NCBI GenBank assembly: GCA_028023455.1
Contig: JAQFVV010006216.1
Coordinates: 1,834,445-1,898,444 of the forward strand
DNA length: 64,000 nucleotides
From: Epiperipatus broadwayi
Lineage: Eukaryota > Onychophora > Udeonychophora > Euonychophora > Peripatidae
Direction: 5' to 3'
Shown here: in pieces, positions 22,301 through 32,845 of the stretch
Position numbering within the stretch: the stretch's first letter is position 1
How the letters are laid out: each line of letters opens with the position of its first letter
The notes under the pieces: generated by a model
What the model saw: the letters and a program-made list of their open reading frames with translations, nothing else
Told to the model about the DNA's origin: nothing
The model's database searches: none
Program-made: the position numbers and the translations under genes

Positions 22301-24660
22301 ATTTAAATACAATTCTACAATGGCTAGTGACAAAGAGGAATGACTGTTTAGATTCTCAAGTCAAGGTAAACTTAAAAATATCAAAACAACTACAGAAGGC
22401 ATATCATTTCATAGGAAAATGAACCATTATTTTAAAAAAAGAATATTGCCAAGAGTATATTTAGTTGCTCTAAAAGTCTAACATTTGGTTATTCATTTTA
22501 TTTAAATAATAAAGATATGATACAATAAGTTTGCATTATTTTTATTTTTTAAGTGAATGTGAATGAACAAATATCAATACAATAAATATATATATATATG
22601 TTCTCTCAATTTAATATTAATAACTACATTATTATTTTTTAAAACTTTTTATGCTATAATCTTAATTTTTATAAGCATACTATACCCAAAAAATTGTGTG
22701 CTATGTACAAGCACATACTGAAGATAATATATCCATTCAATTAAATAAATAATCCATGTTGTAATCTAAGTTTATCAATAAAATGTAAGTTATTATAAGC
22801 GATAAACAATGTATGCGAGATGAGTTTAGAACAAAGCATTGCAGTTATTATATTACCATAATGCCAAGTATTCATGGGTTTTTTATTTGTCTTTCAGCTT
22901 TAAAGTTCAATTACAAATCTAAAATATCCATAAATAATAATTGTGAAAATAAAACATTTGCTGTACTCTTCTTTATATTGTGATAAAGGCACATACTCTG
23001 TACACTTCTTGGCATACTTTTATTACCAAGTAATTTGGTATTGAAAATTACATTAAATTCTATTTCTTTTCTGTGTAATAGCAGTAATTCTTAACTCAAA
23101 ATTATGAAATCAGCATGCATATAAGCAATAAAATTACACTTGAACAAACTTTACTATAAATTACTAACTGCACAGTTTAAAATACAATGGTAAGATCCAA
23201 ATTCCTTTTTTTAGTGAACTAAATAAAAAAAGTTTATTTGATAAAATCTTTTATAGTATTATTTGATAAAGTTTATCTTTAATATGCATTTAGTTCAGGT
23301 GGTGTTTATAAATATAATAATGCCTTTAGCTCAGATCTATAAGATCAAGTAATATATATTTTTATTAATAAATATATTCAATAACTATTATGTTCACTTT
23401 CTTCAGTAATAATGTATTATTTTAAAAAAAACTTTTTAAAATTGTAACAACCCTCAACACATACATTTATATTAAGATTGAGCAAAATATTAATGAAAGA
23501 GCAAGTACATGTAAAAATCGTAGTACTGATATTATGTAAATAAGATTTGTGCAGAAGATAATAAGATATGTAATAAAAAATTAATAGATAATATTTAGAT
23601 GCACATTTAACATTTTGTTTTGCATGAACTGGTAAGGAAAAAATATCACATTCCATAGTGTCATGCATGTAGAGAAAGACTGTTCAATATCACAATGATT
23701 TCAACTGAACTGAAATGTCTCTTTACTATGAAATATGCAAACCTTTCTTCAAAAGCTAGAAATTAATTGCTGTTAAGTTAAAACTACATCATTTAACAAA
23801 GACTCTTATTTTGCCAGTGTCTTTGGCAATGAAGCAAAAAAATAACAAAAAAAAAAAATCCATGTAGATGACAATAAAAATAAATTAAAAATATGTCAGA
23901 TGGAATTAAAAAAACAATTACCAGTAAACATTGCTAATGACATTTTGTTTTACAAATTAATGAGTCCACTGACATTCATAATAAGTCTCATATACAAGGA
24001 ATCATTAATTTCATTAAAAAATAAAATAGTGTATCAGTTTCTATATTGCAAAGGACTAACCAAACATACAAAAGTACAAGATACTTTTGACTTTATTATA
24101 TCATATTTAGAAAAACATAAAATATCACAAGACTTGTCTGTAGGAATTTATTATGTAACTGTAATTTTTAACATAAAAGCATGTTTATGATATTTTTGTT
24201 GATAGTTTTATTACCTAAGTATTTTTTGCATTCTGCAATATTTTTTTTATAATCAGGAAATATTTCATGGCTTTGAAAATGTTAAGGATGAGTCGGTTAT
24301 AGTATAATTTATTTTTCTACATAAAAAAGTAAATATACATACATACTTACATTCTAATTTTTTAAATATTAATAAAGTTTCATTATATTTAATATCCTAT
24401 GCAATTAATGCAAATGCTCAAAGACTAAATATTCTCAGTTCAATTTAGAACTAAGGAAACAAATATATTCTCGCCAATTTCATGGAATATTGTACACAAC
24501 ATGTTAATTCAATGTTTGGATATCATATGATTTTCCAAGAAAAGACTATAATTATTATTAATATTTATAATTAGACATTACTTTTATTAAAACCTTATTT
24601 ATTACATGTTTTAAATTTTAATTAATTTAGAAAAACAATGACAGTATGAAAAAAATATGA
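19313..24660. other. Long AT-rich stretch, no gene supported
   Basis: Two open frames (19588-19863 plus, 91 codons; 23900-24190 plus, 96 codons with an ATG start) carry no recognisable domain. The second has a moderately hydrophobic stretch (FIISLIYKESLISL). Either could be chance. A weak exon candidate lies at 20671-20720. Confidence 0.4.
20671..20720 (-). CDS. Weak candidate exon
   Basis: On the minus strand a 50-base segment ends at a donor GTATGTAG and reads CHMFEKKLLNLELRRK in its open frame. An AG lies just before it, but the preceding tract is a poor acceptor. The peptide has a helical, basic composition and no domain call. It could equally be a relic or chance. Confidence 0.15.
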
Positions 24661-24678
24661 CCCACACATCACTTTAAT

Positions 24679-24694
24679 ATCTTAGGTATCTTAT

Positions 24695-24730
<36 letters not shown>

Positions 24731-24780
24731 TACCTAAGATTTCTAATATATATATATATATATATATTATATTAGAAAGA
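24679..24780. repeat. Two adjacent hairpins with (TA)n loops
   Basis: ATCTTAGGTATCT (24679-24691) is exactly complementary to AGATACCTAAGAT (24728-24740) across a (TA)n core. TTTCTAATATA (24740-24750) is complementary to TATATTAGAAA (24770-24780) across a second (TA)n core. The arms are non-repetitive, so the pairing is not just TA self-complementarity. Confidence 0.85.
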
Positions 24781-26060
24781 AACAAAAGTTATTAAATATT
24801 GAAGCATAATATGACTCGAAAACATAGCCATTATGAAACAATAAGGAAATGTTAATAAGCAAACTTCAAATTATTAATATTCACCTAACATGATATAAAA
24901 ACCCACTTACATATAGGTATATAAATGTGGTAAGACCAATTATAATATTAATATTCCTGCCAATATACATATATATATATATATGATCTATAACTAAATT
25001 GGACACAGGCACACGTTAACGTATTAGGAAAATAAATCTAAGTAAAATTTGTTACAAAATATTACTCAACCAAAGCAGATGAGTAACCATTATCAAAATT
25101 TAATAAAAATACTATACAAAAAATAATAATTAAAAAATTAACAAATATAATAAACAATAACAATAATAATATATAAGCAGTCATAATAATTTAATATAAA
25201 TTATTTATTAAAGAAATGAAACTTCTATTTTAAAAATCAGAGTACTGAAATACTCTCTAGGAAGCTTTGTCACGATTCATAAGTTTATTGTTATATTCCA
25301 TCCAACGTCTTATTTCATAATGATTTTTTTTAAGATTGTTTCAGTTTAACTCATATATAATTTTATATTAAATGTTTCATGTTTGTTTTAGTTTAATAAT
25401 TAAAAATATTGTAAAATTAATAAAATATAGTGAAAACTTGAAAAAAAGTGCTATATATGTGAGACATCATAATGAATGAATAATAAACAATATTTATCCT
25501 ATTAATATAATGTCAATATATATATATATTACTTTTTTCAAAAAAATTTAATATTGTATATAATTTTATGAAAAATTAAAGACAAAAATATTTAGCATAA
25601 AATTATAAAATTAAATATGAATCTGATCATTAAAGAGACTTGAAATAACTCATTATGAAATAAATAGTTAAATGAAATATATCAATGAATTTATGAATAA
25701 TAACAAAGCTTCTTAAAATACTTCAATACTGGAAGTTATAAAATAAAAAAAGTTTTATAACTTTAACGTAATCATTTATATTACTATTTTAAGATAATAA
25801 ATTAAACTTTATTTTTTCCGACATTAAAGATTTAATATTAAATAAATAAGAATACGGACAAAAGAATTATTAAAAGCTTATAAATTTTTACTTTATAATT
25901 CCTTTTAAAACAAAATCAAAATTAAGTGAGAAACCTATATTTCTTCAATGTAATTGTAATTATGTCAAAGTGAGGGGAAAACACTAAACCAGTATTGTAT
26001 GAATAAAAATTTAATTATAATTCTTTATCTTAGTACGGTAAAAAATTATTTTCCATAATT
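24781..26060. other. AT-rich stretch, nothing recognised
   Basis: Very AT-rich with short (TA)n tracts at about 24966-24984 and 25517-25529. No open frame or repeat copy could be supported. Confidence 0.5.
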
Positions 26061-27121
26061 AAAATGCTGAAAAGTAGTGATTTGGATGAATCTGCTTCAT
26101 TTCACGGAGATCTTTAAAATTTGGAATTAAAAAGATCCTACCTGTAATTCAAGTCAATTTTCATATTCAGTCGGTTTTTATATTTCTTTTTAGTTACTGA
26201 ATATATTAAAAAATCTATTTCTCATAAATGTGTATTTAGAAATGCACATAGAGCAGAGTACTCCATTAATAAATTAATTCAAAATTATGACAGTTCTAGC
26301 TTTTGATATTTTACTTTCAATGTAAAATCAATCCATTATTATGTCTATTTGTTGTTGCTTTTTTCTTGAAAATATTACTAAAAATTAATAACATTACAAA
26401 TAAATTTCTATTCCAATATTGGCTTTCATCTTCAGCTTATTAATAAATTGTTTATTTTTATTCATATCAGATGCATAGCAAATTCGAATCCTTTGTGATT
26501 TAGCTTGAGGAATTTTATTTGATACTATAAAAAACGACTAAAGTTTTCAAAATTCTTCACATCGCTATAAGCTACAAAGTCATTCCAAAGTGTTAGCTTA
26601 TTCTGAAGTATATTCTTCTTATCTCAGAATTTGAAATATATTACAGAAAAACCCTTCACTACAAGATTGCAGTACTAAACATATAAGAAATATATACCAT
26701 GTGTGGATAAAAAGATAATATCATGCAATTTGAAAAAAATATGATGCTTTACATGAAAAAAATAATGCAGTTTAATATTTAACAATAAAGTTGCATACAG
26801 ACTTCATATATTTCCACATAATAAAATGAATACTTTTGCATTTATTAGTCTTGTTTTAATAACATTTAATAATTTTTACAACATATCTTATCAATTTAGA
26901 TCATGAAGCAAAAGTTTCATTGCTAGTCCTTGATAATAAACAATTACTGAAGATTTTAATGTTAAGATGTTCATCAATGAATCATTTAAATTAAATATAA
27001 CTTCTTTTAGAATGGGATTATCAAAAAGACTGCAAATTAACAAATTTTCAATGTTATGAATTCAACTGCAGATTCATCCATTTGAAAAAAAAAGACAATT
27101 CATTTTAACTCATATTATTAC

Positions 27122-27280
27122 CTCCCACTCATTAAAATCTGACATTTCATAAATATATCTTCAAGTTGGGTCATTGAAAAATAGCATATTCTCAATATTA
27201 TATTTAATGTTTTGTTATCTACCATGCATTCCATTAAATTTTTTATATAAAACATTATTATGCTATATCTTGTATGGGCA
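27122..27280 (-). CDS. Candidate exon in the leucine-rich relic
   Basis: This 159-base segment is open for 52 codons with one extra base at the start and two at the end. It is preceded by a good acceptor (AATATTTTTCAG) and followed by a donor-like GTAATAAT. The peptide includes KNLMECMVDNKTLNIILR and TQLEDIFMKCQILMSG, which is balanced in composition. Its first 20 bases and its acceptor are part of a duplicated 100-bp segment (27261-27360 and 27599-27700), so a second, truncated copy of the same exon start exists at about 27620. Exon or relic cannot be decided by eye. Confidence 0.3.
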
Positions 27281-27700
27281 CTGAAAAATATTCATTTATT
27301 ATTTAACACTCATTAAAGCGCATGTACAGTAGCTGTAAAAGGCTGATATTTAGTGAATTACAATTATAAACATCGCGCTATATAAATAGATGCGTGTTTA
27401 CATATGTTTGAGTTTCGTTGTGAGTGACGTTTAGTAAATTCTAAGTAATTTCGTCTATGTCATTCAGTCAGACAATGCGAACCGTAATTTAAAGTGAATG
27501 ATCTACTTTCATGCTTTCTTTGCCAGTACTTAAGATTTGCCCATATGTAAACATTTGGGTTCGGAAAGGATAAATGGATTCATTTTATTCTTTCTTAAAT
27601 GCTATATCTTGTATGGGCACTGAAAAGTATTCATTTATTATTTAACACTCATTAAAGCGCATGTACAGTAGCTGTAAAAGGCTGATATTTAGTGAATTAT
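27261..27700. repeat. Direct duplication: two 100-bp copies 339 bp apart
   Basis: 27261-27360 and 27599-27700 are nearly identical (GCTATATCTTGTATGGGCAC at the start, AGTGAATTA at the end; one substitution seen, AAATATTC versus AAGTATTC). The 238 bases between are less AT-rich, contain CGCGCTATATAAATAGATGCG at about 27374-27394, and have no second copy in the window. Either the locus was tandemly duplicated and then partly deleted, or this is a short element with terminal direct repeats. Confidence 0.85.
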
Positions 27701-28568
27701 TATTATGTTTTCTGAAATATTATACTTTTCACTAAATAAATAAAAAGCTACTTTCTTGTTATTCAGTTTAAACATTTACTTTTAAAATATTTTTCTTATA
27801 AACTTTTTCCATGATGTCATTAAATGTTTAGCTCATCCAGATATAAGCTGCTATTACCTAAATCTTTTAAACATCAATAGTCCACTTGAATCATTCTTAA
27901 TACCTATCCAGAAAAAAACTATAATAAATAAAAGTTTTATCATTTATCCATTTTGTTTTGATGAAGCATTTCAAAAGAAACTCATTATAGGTTCAAGATG
28001 AACAACATTACTTTTGTTATATTGATTGGACTTTTTTCTATTGGCATTTGATTTATTATCGATTTCAAGTGCAAACATTTATTCATAAAAATTGTAAAGA
28101 GTGTATAATTTATTGGTAAAACAATAAAAAAAATCATTCAAACAAATATTATAAAGATTAATATTATGTAATATTAATATTTTCGGAATTTTCAACAGGC
28201 ACTTCATAATTCACATTTTTGTTACTAAAATTAATGAAAATTATTGCATATTAGCATGAATTATCAAATTTTGATGTCTCAGCACTATAGGTATTCATGG
28301 AAATAATATTTTCACAAATTATGTACATAAAATTTAATACCAAAAGGTACTGTAAAAATAATGAAATAATTTTTTTATATTCTGAATAAAATTTAAATGA
28401 AGTATTATTAAACTTATGCATTAACTAATGGGAATTTACCACTTTTAAAAATATCATTTTAAAATGCAGAACATAATGGTTTGTTGAATCTGTATATATC
28501 AATGTAACATATAAGAATATTTTTGGTGCACTGTTCAAATTTTTATTTCAATCTATTTCTGACAATGT

Positions 28569-29544
28569 TATAATTGTATACATATTTGGACTAAAAAATC
28601 ATCACATTATTTTAACCATTAAATTGAAATGAATATCAAAAAAAAAGTTTGAAAAAATAAAGAGAAATGATAATAAATTAAAAGTTATAAAATTTAATGT
28701 TGAAAATTTTGATATGCAATATTGAGGAAATGTAATATGGAAAAAAAAGCTGTATGCAAAAATGTATACAAGATACACTTAAAATCTAAATAAAGTTTGC
28801 ACTTTTTGCCTTGTGCATTTTTGACTAAGTTATATTAGTGATAATTATGGCATCTTAACTTGATATTTGTATCTTCACATTATTTATTTATCTTTCTAAA
28901 ATTGGATAAAGGTGTTAATGGTAATAAAAATTGGATAAAGGTGTTTCAGAAATAGTAAAAAAATGAAATGATAATGAAAATTGGATGTTTCATTGGTAAC
29001 ATAAGGTCAACTCAACTTGAATTACTGGTTTTCATGAAACTCAATTTGAAAAATGCTATTTTATAGCACAACCTCAGGCCAACTATCATAAAAATATTTA
29101 TTTATTGTTTTCAGTATGCACATTATTGATTAAAATTAAGTTGAGCTTCATAAGAAAAAATATTTTAAAAATTGCAGATATGACAATCACAATGAGTACA
29201 AATATTCAAAAATAAATATACTCTATTCATAGAAAACGATGTTACCAAAAGATAATATCCATTTTTGTTATCCAATCAGAATCATGATATTTAAATAATA
29301 AAAAAACAGGTATTCTTCATAATGTCAAAGAGAAAAAAAAGCTAAATCTAAATATCACATACACTCCAATATAAAGACAGTATCATTCTTTCAAAATTAA
29401 TGGAATAAGACAAGAACATTTATAAAAGCACAATACACAATATCATCTTTCAGTCATAAAATAAAAACATGTTTTATATTCTAAAAAATAAGTCAAAATT
29501 AGGTTTCACTTATACCATGTGAGATAAGAATTTACCACTTTTTA
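28569..29544. other. AT-rich stretch with a possible poly(A) signal
   Basis: AATAAAGTTTGCAC at about 28791-28804 with a downstream GT-rich region could be a plus-strand polyadenylation site. ATTGGATAAAGGTGTT is duplicated at 28901-28945. No coding was seen. Confidence 0.4.
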
Positions 29545-29712
29545 TTTACTTTTTGCAATGCAGTAAATTTTATTTCTTCCTTGATAATATATCAATACAC
29601 TTTCAATTGTTCAGTAGTCTTCATCAGAGTTATAACATTATTTAAACATATATGATTAGATAATTAATACTTTTTAATATAAAACTAAATATAATTAAAT
29701 ATGTAATACATT
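29545..29712 (-). repeat. Repeat family E, copy 1
   Basis: Its complement aligns with 45852-46015. Shared blocks: TATTACATATTT, ATGTTT-N-AATA, CTGATGAAGAC, CAATT and AATAAAATTTA-N-TGCAT. It directly abuts the 5' truncation point of the plus-strand RTE element, so the RTE may have inserted beside it. Confidence 0.75.
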
Positions 29713-30812
29713 ATATATATAATACCCTGTATGTATTGAGAGAAGTTATAGAATGGACAAATGAATATGAGTTGCCATTATGCTTTGGATTTGTAGATTA
29801 TGAAAAGGCATTTGATTCTATAAACATTTCTTCAGTGATTAAAGCATTGAATCATCAAATTATAGATCCAAGATATTGTCATATTTTAAAGAATATTTAC
29901 AAAAATGCAACAGCAACAATTAGATTACATAATGATACTAGGAAAGTGAACATTGAGAAGGGTGTACAACAGGATGACTCCATATCTTCAAAACATTTTA
30001 CAGCAGTGTTGCAAGAAATATTTTCTGGATTAAAATGGGAAGGTTAAAGGAATGAAAGTAAATGGAGATTATTTAAGTCATTTAGATTTTGCAGATGATA
30101 TAGTTTATTTTTTCAAATAATGCTTTAGAGCTGCAGGAAATGTTGCAGAAGTTATCAGATGAAAGTAGGACTAAAGATAAATGTTAAAAAGACTAAAGAA
30201 ATGTTTCATGGATTTTCTCAAAATATGAAAATAAAGATTGATTGTGATGAGTAAGAAGAAGTTAACAGTTACAAATACCTTGGTCAGATTATTAATACAG
30301 ATTGAAACATAATGGATGAAATTAATCATAGAATTAAATTTGGTTGGAGTGCTTTTGGTAGAAATAACTTGATACTAAAAGGAAATATGCCTATGTGTTT
30401 GAAAATGAAGACTTTTAATAAATGTGTTTTAGCAGATCTTATTTATGGATCTAAGATTTAATAGAAGAGCAGTACAGCAACTTCAGACCATTCAAAAAAG
30501 TATGGAGAGATGCATGTTGGAGTAACAAGAAGAGATCGAAAACACAATATATGGGTAAGAGAACAAACACTGAAGTGGAGTTAGGCTGAACATATTTCTA
30601 GAAGAGATGATAATAGATGGACAATTGAAATCTTAAACTGGATTCCAAGAGATTGTAAAAGACCCAGAAAGAGACTACATGTGAGGTGGATGGATGAAAT
30701 AAAAAAGTGTGCAGGGGTGATGTGGAGAAGAGCAGGTAAAGATTGGGAAAGATGGATTGAACTTGGAGAGACCTTCATCCTGCAGTGGTTTGATAATTGT
30801 TGATCATGATGA
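29713..30812 (+). mobile_element. RTE-type LINE, 5'-truncated copy
   Basis: The element runs from the reverse transcriptase palm to the C-terminus. An open part (29736-30047) reads FVDYEKAFDS, the first catalytic Asp region, and GVQQDDSIS. It is followed by SHLDFADDIVYF, the catalytic FADDI box, at about 30075-30110, in another frame. The C-terminal region, again after frame changes, reads KRPRKRLHVRWMDEIKK and ERWIELGETF. This order is typical of RTE-type endonuclease-reverse transcriptases. Its 5' half is absent, as is usual for LINE copies. It shares 77 of 93 residues with the minus-strand copy at 47654-47935, so both belong to one family. Stops and frameshifts make it dead. Confidence 0.85.
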
Positions 30813-30886
30813 TGATATTTATGTAATAGATTATACATAATACGATTGTATTTTAATAAACACAATATATATATATATAAATTTTT

Positions 30887-31114
30887 AACAACTTTATAAA
30901 TATTAACTTTATTATTATTATATTTTTATCTAAATTTTTATATAGAATATTATATACTGTATCAAAGAAAATTGGGCATAATTTCAGTATTTGGTGTAAA
31001 AAACAACTTTATAAATATTAACTTTATTATTATTATATTTTTATCTAAATTTTTATATAGAATATTATATACTGTATCAAAGAAAATTGGGCAAAATTTC
31101 AGTATTTGGTGTAA
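30887..31114. repeat. Tandem duplication, 2 x 115 bp
   Basis: Copy 1 is 30887-31001 and copy 2 is 31002-31114. They are almost identical; one substitution was seen (GGGCATAA versus GGGCAAAA). The near identity indicates a recent event. Confidence 0.95.
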
Positions 31115-32760
31115 GATCAAGCATACAATTTTCTTTTTATTTTCTAATTAATTTTAATAGATAATCTGAGAGTGTTGAAATGGTTGCTACGACAATGAAA
31201 TGTTAAAAGAAGGAATGTATTACTATTATAACATGAATTAATAAATTAATCCTATTCATTTGAAATACACATGTAAATAATAAAATTTATAATTTTAATA
31301 AAGTTATTATTTATTTATTCTATGTATTTTTATTACTGCAGTCATAAATATTACAAACAAATATTCAATATTTTAAATAAGTATACTTTTGTGTTTATAC
31401 TGTGTATTAAGTTGGAATAATATATATAAAGTATATATTTCATATGCAATATTGTGATAATGTAGTTTAAATAACAAGTCTCATTTGTGTTTTTAAAATG
31501 TAAATATTTTTTAGATGTAATCATTATGAAAAAAAATTTTTTTTTATTGTAAAAGAAATTTTGTTTTGAAATTCAAGTATAACTGTGGTTTTAGTAACAA
31601 ATATGCCAATCATACCAGAATATAAATAAGACAATGGTTCAAATTCGCTCTAATATTTTGACTCTAATATTTTTTATTTTATAAGTGTTTTTGTGGTAGT
31701 TACAAAATAATGAAGTAAAAGTGAGTACATTTATCCAGGAGACCAGACTAGTTTTCTGAATACTTGTTAAAAGGAGAAAGGAAATTTATAGCATTCAAAT
31801 TCATTTTAATAGTTCTCTGCAGAAAAATGATTGCCATAGATAAGCAAAACATTTTAGTTATGAAACATTGTAATTGATAATATATTGCTATATATGAAAA
31901 TTATTTCTATTTATGGATATCATTTTATATTGCTGATGGATTGGTTTGATCTAGGGTTTGAATCAATTTATTTAGGTATTGCATACATTGTAAATGGAGA
32001 ACAGCATCTGCATAGATATAATGCTACTATGATACCAAGAATTTTGCTATATAAAGGATAATTAAATAATACTTTGAAGACACACTGGATTTGACAACAT
32101 ACTTTATTTTGAGTTACATTTATAATATTTTATCTTGATCAGATTAGTGGATATTATTGAATTATTTGAAGCACACAGAATAAACATTTGAAATGTGTTT
32201 CTTTGGAGTATCTATATGGAAGGACTATGTTCAGGTCCTATATAAATGTGTATTTTATTTACTTATTTATTTGCATTGTATTTTCCAACATTATTTATTA
32301 TCATATTAGAAGTTGGTAAATTGTTTGTTTATATACATAGATATAAGAAAGTTACTTAATTTAAATTTAAAGTCATCTTCTAAATTTTAATGGTTAAAAT
32401 TTAAATATAAAATATCACGTTTATTCATTATCCTTATATTATATTCGATACACTTGTTATGATTGAAGAATTTGAACTATTATATTAAAACTATTTATTG
32501 ATATTATATCTTGAAAATAAAGTAAGCAAATAAACATACTTATTACTTTTGTAGTTTTAATAAATTGTCATATGATATTATATAGAAATTTTTAGCATTC
32601 TTGTATTTTATTTGTGTGCGTGTGCACAAACACTGTGTGTAGGTGAATCTGTATAAATATTTGTTTCATTAATATTAATTAGATGAAAGGATATATATAT
32701 ACTTCATGATATGTAATCAGAATGTATATTATAAACATTTTATTATTTATTTATCATTTT
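31115..32760. other. AT-rich stretch, no gene recognised
   Basis: No open frame, motif or second copy could be supported. It separates the plus-strand RTE from the minus-strand LINE. Confidence 0.5.
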
Positions 32761-32845
32761 TATATTTTTTTTTTTTTTTAAGTTTTTTTTTTTTTAATTT
32801 AAATAAAAAACCTCTAAATTCATATGTAGTCTTTCATTTAGAACC

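Larger units (their letters stand above)
26063..28568 (-). pseudogene. Decayed leucine-rich protein-coding relic
   Basis: Reading the minus strand gives successive coding-like pieces in changing frames. 28568-28164 is 135 codons with three internal stops. 28085-27980 includes MFALEIDNKSNANRKK. At about 27880-27830 it reads CLKDLGNSSLYLDELNI. 27280-27122 is 52 codons. 27058-26891 is 55 codons then a stop and starts HNIENLLICSLFDNPILK. 26534-26394 includes QRIRICYASDMNKNKQF. 26131-26063 includes IPNFKDLREMKQIHPNHYF. The segments YNIENMLFFNDPT and HNIENLLICSLFDNP look like successive leucine-rich repeats, and LDELNI and LILHNINL fit the same style. I cannot name the protein. It may be a dead copy of an LRR-containing gene, or a real gene with exons at the better pieces. 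Confidence 0.45.

Noticed and set aside
30581-30865. 94-codon open frame on the minus strand
   Set aside because: It is antisense to the C-terminal part of the plus-strand RTE element, which has clear family motifs.
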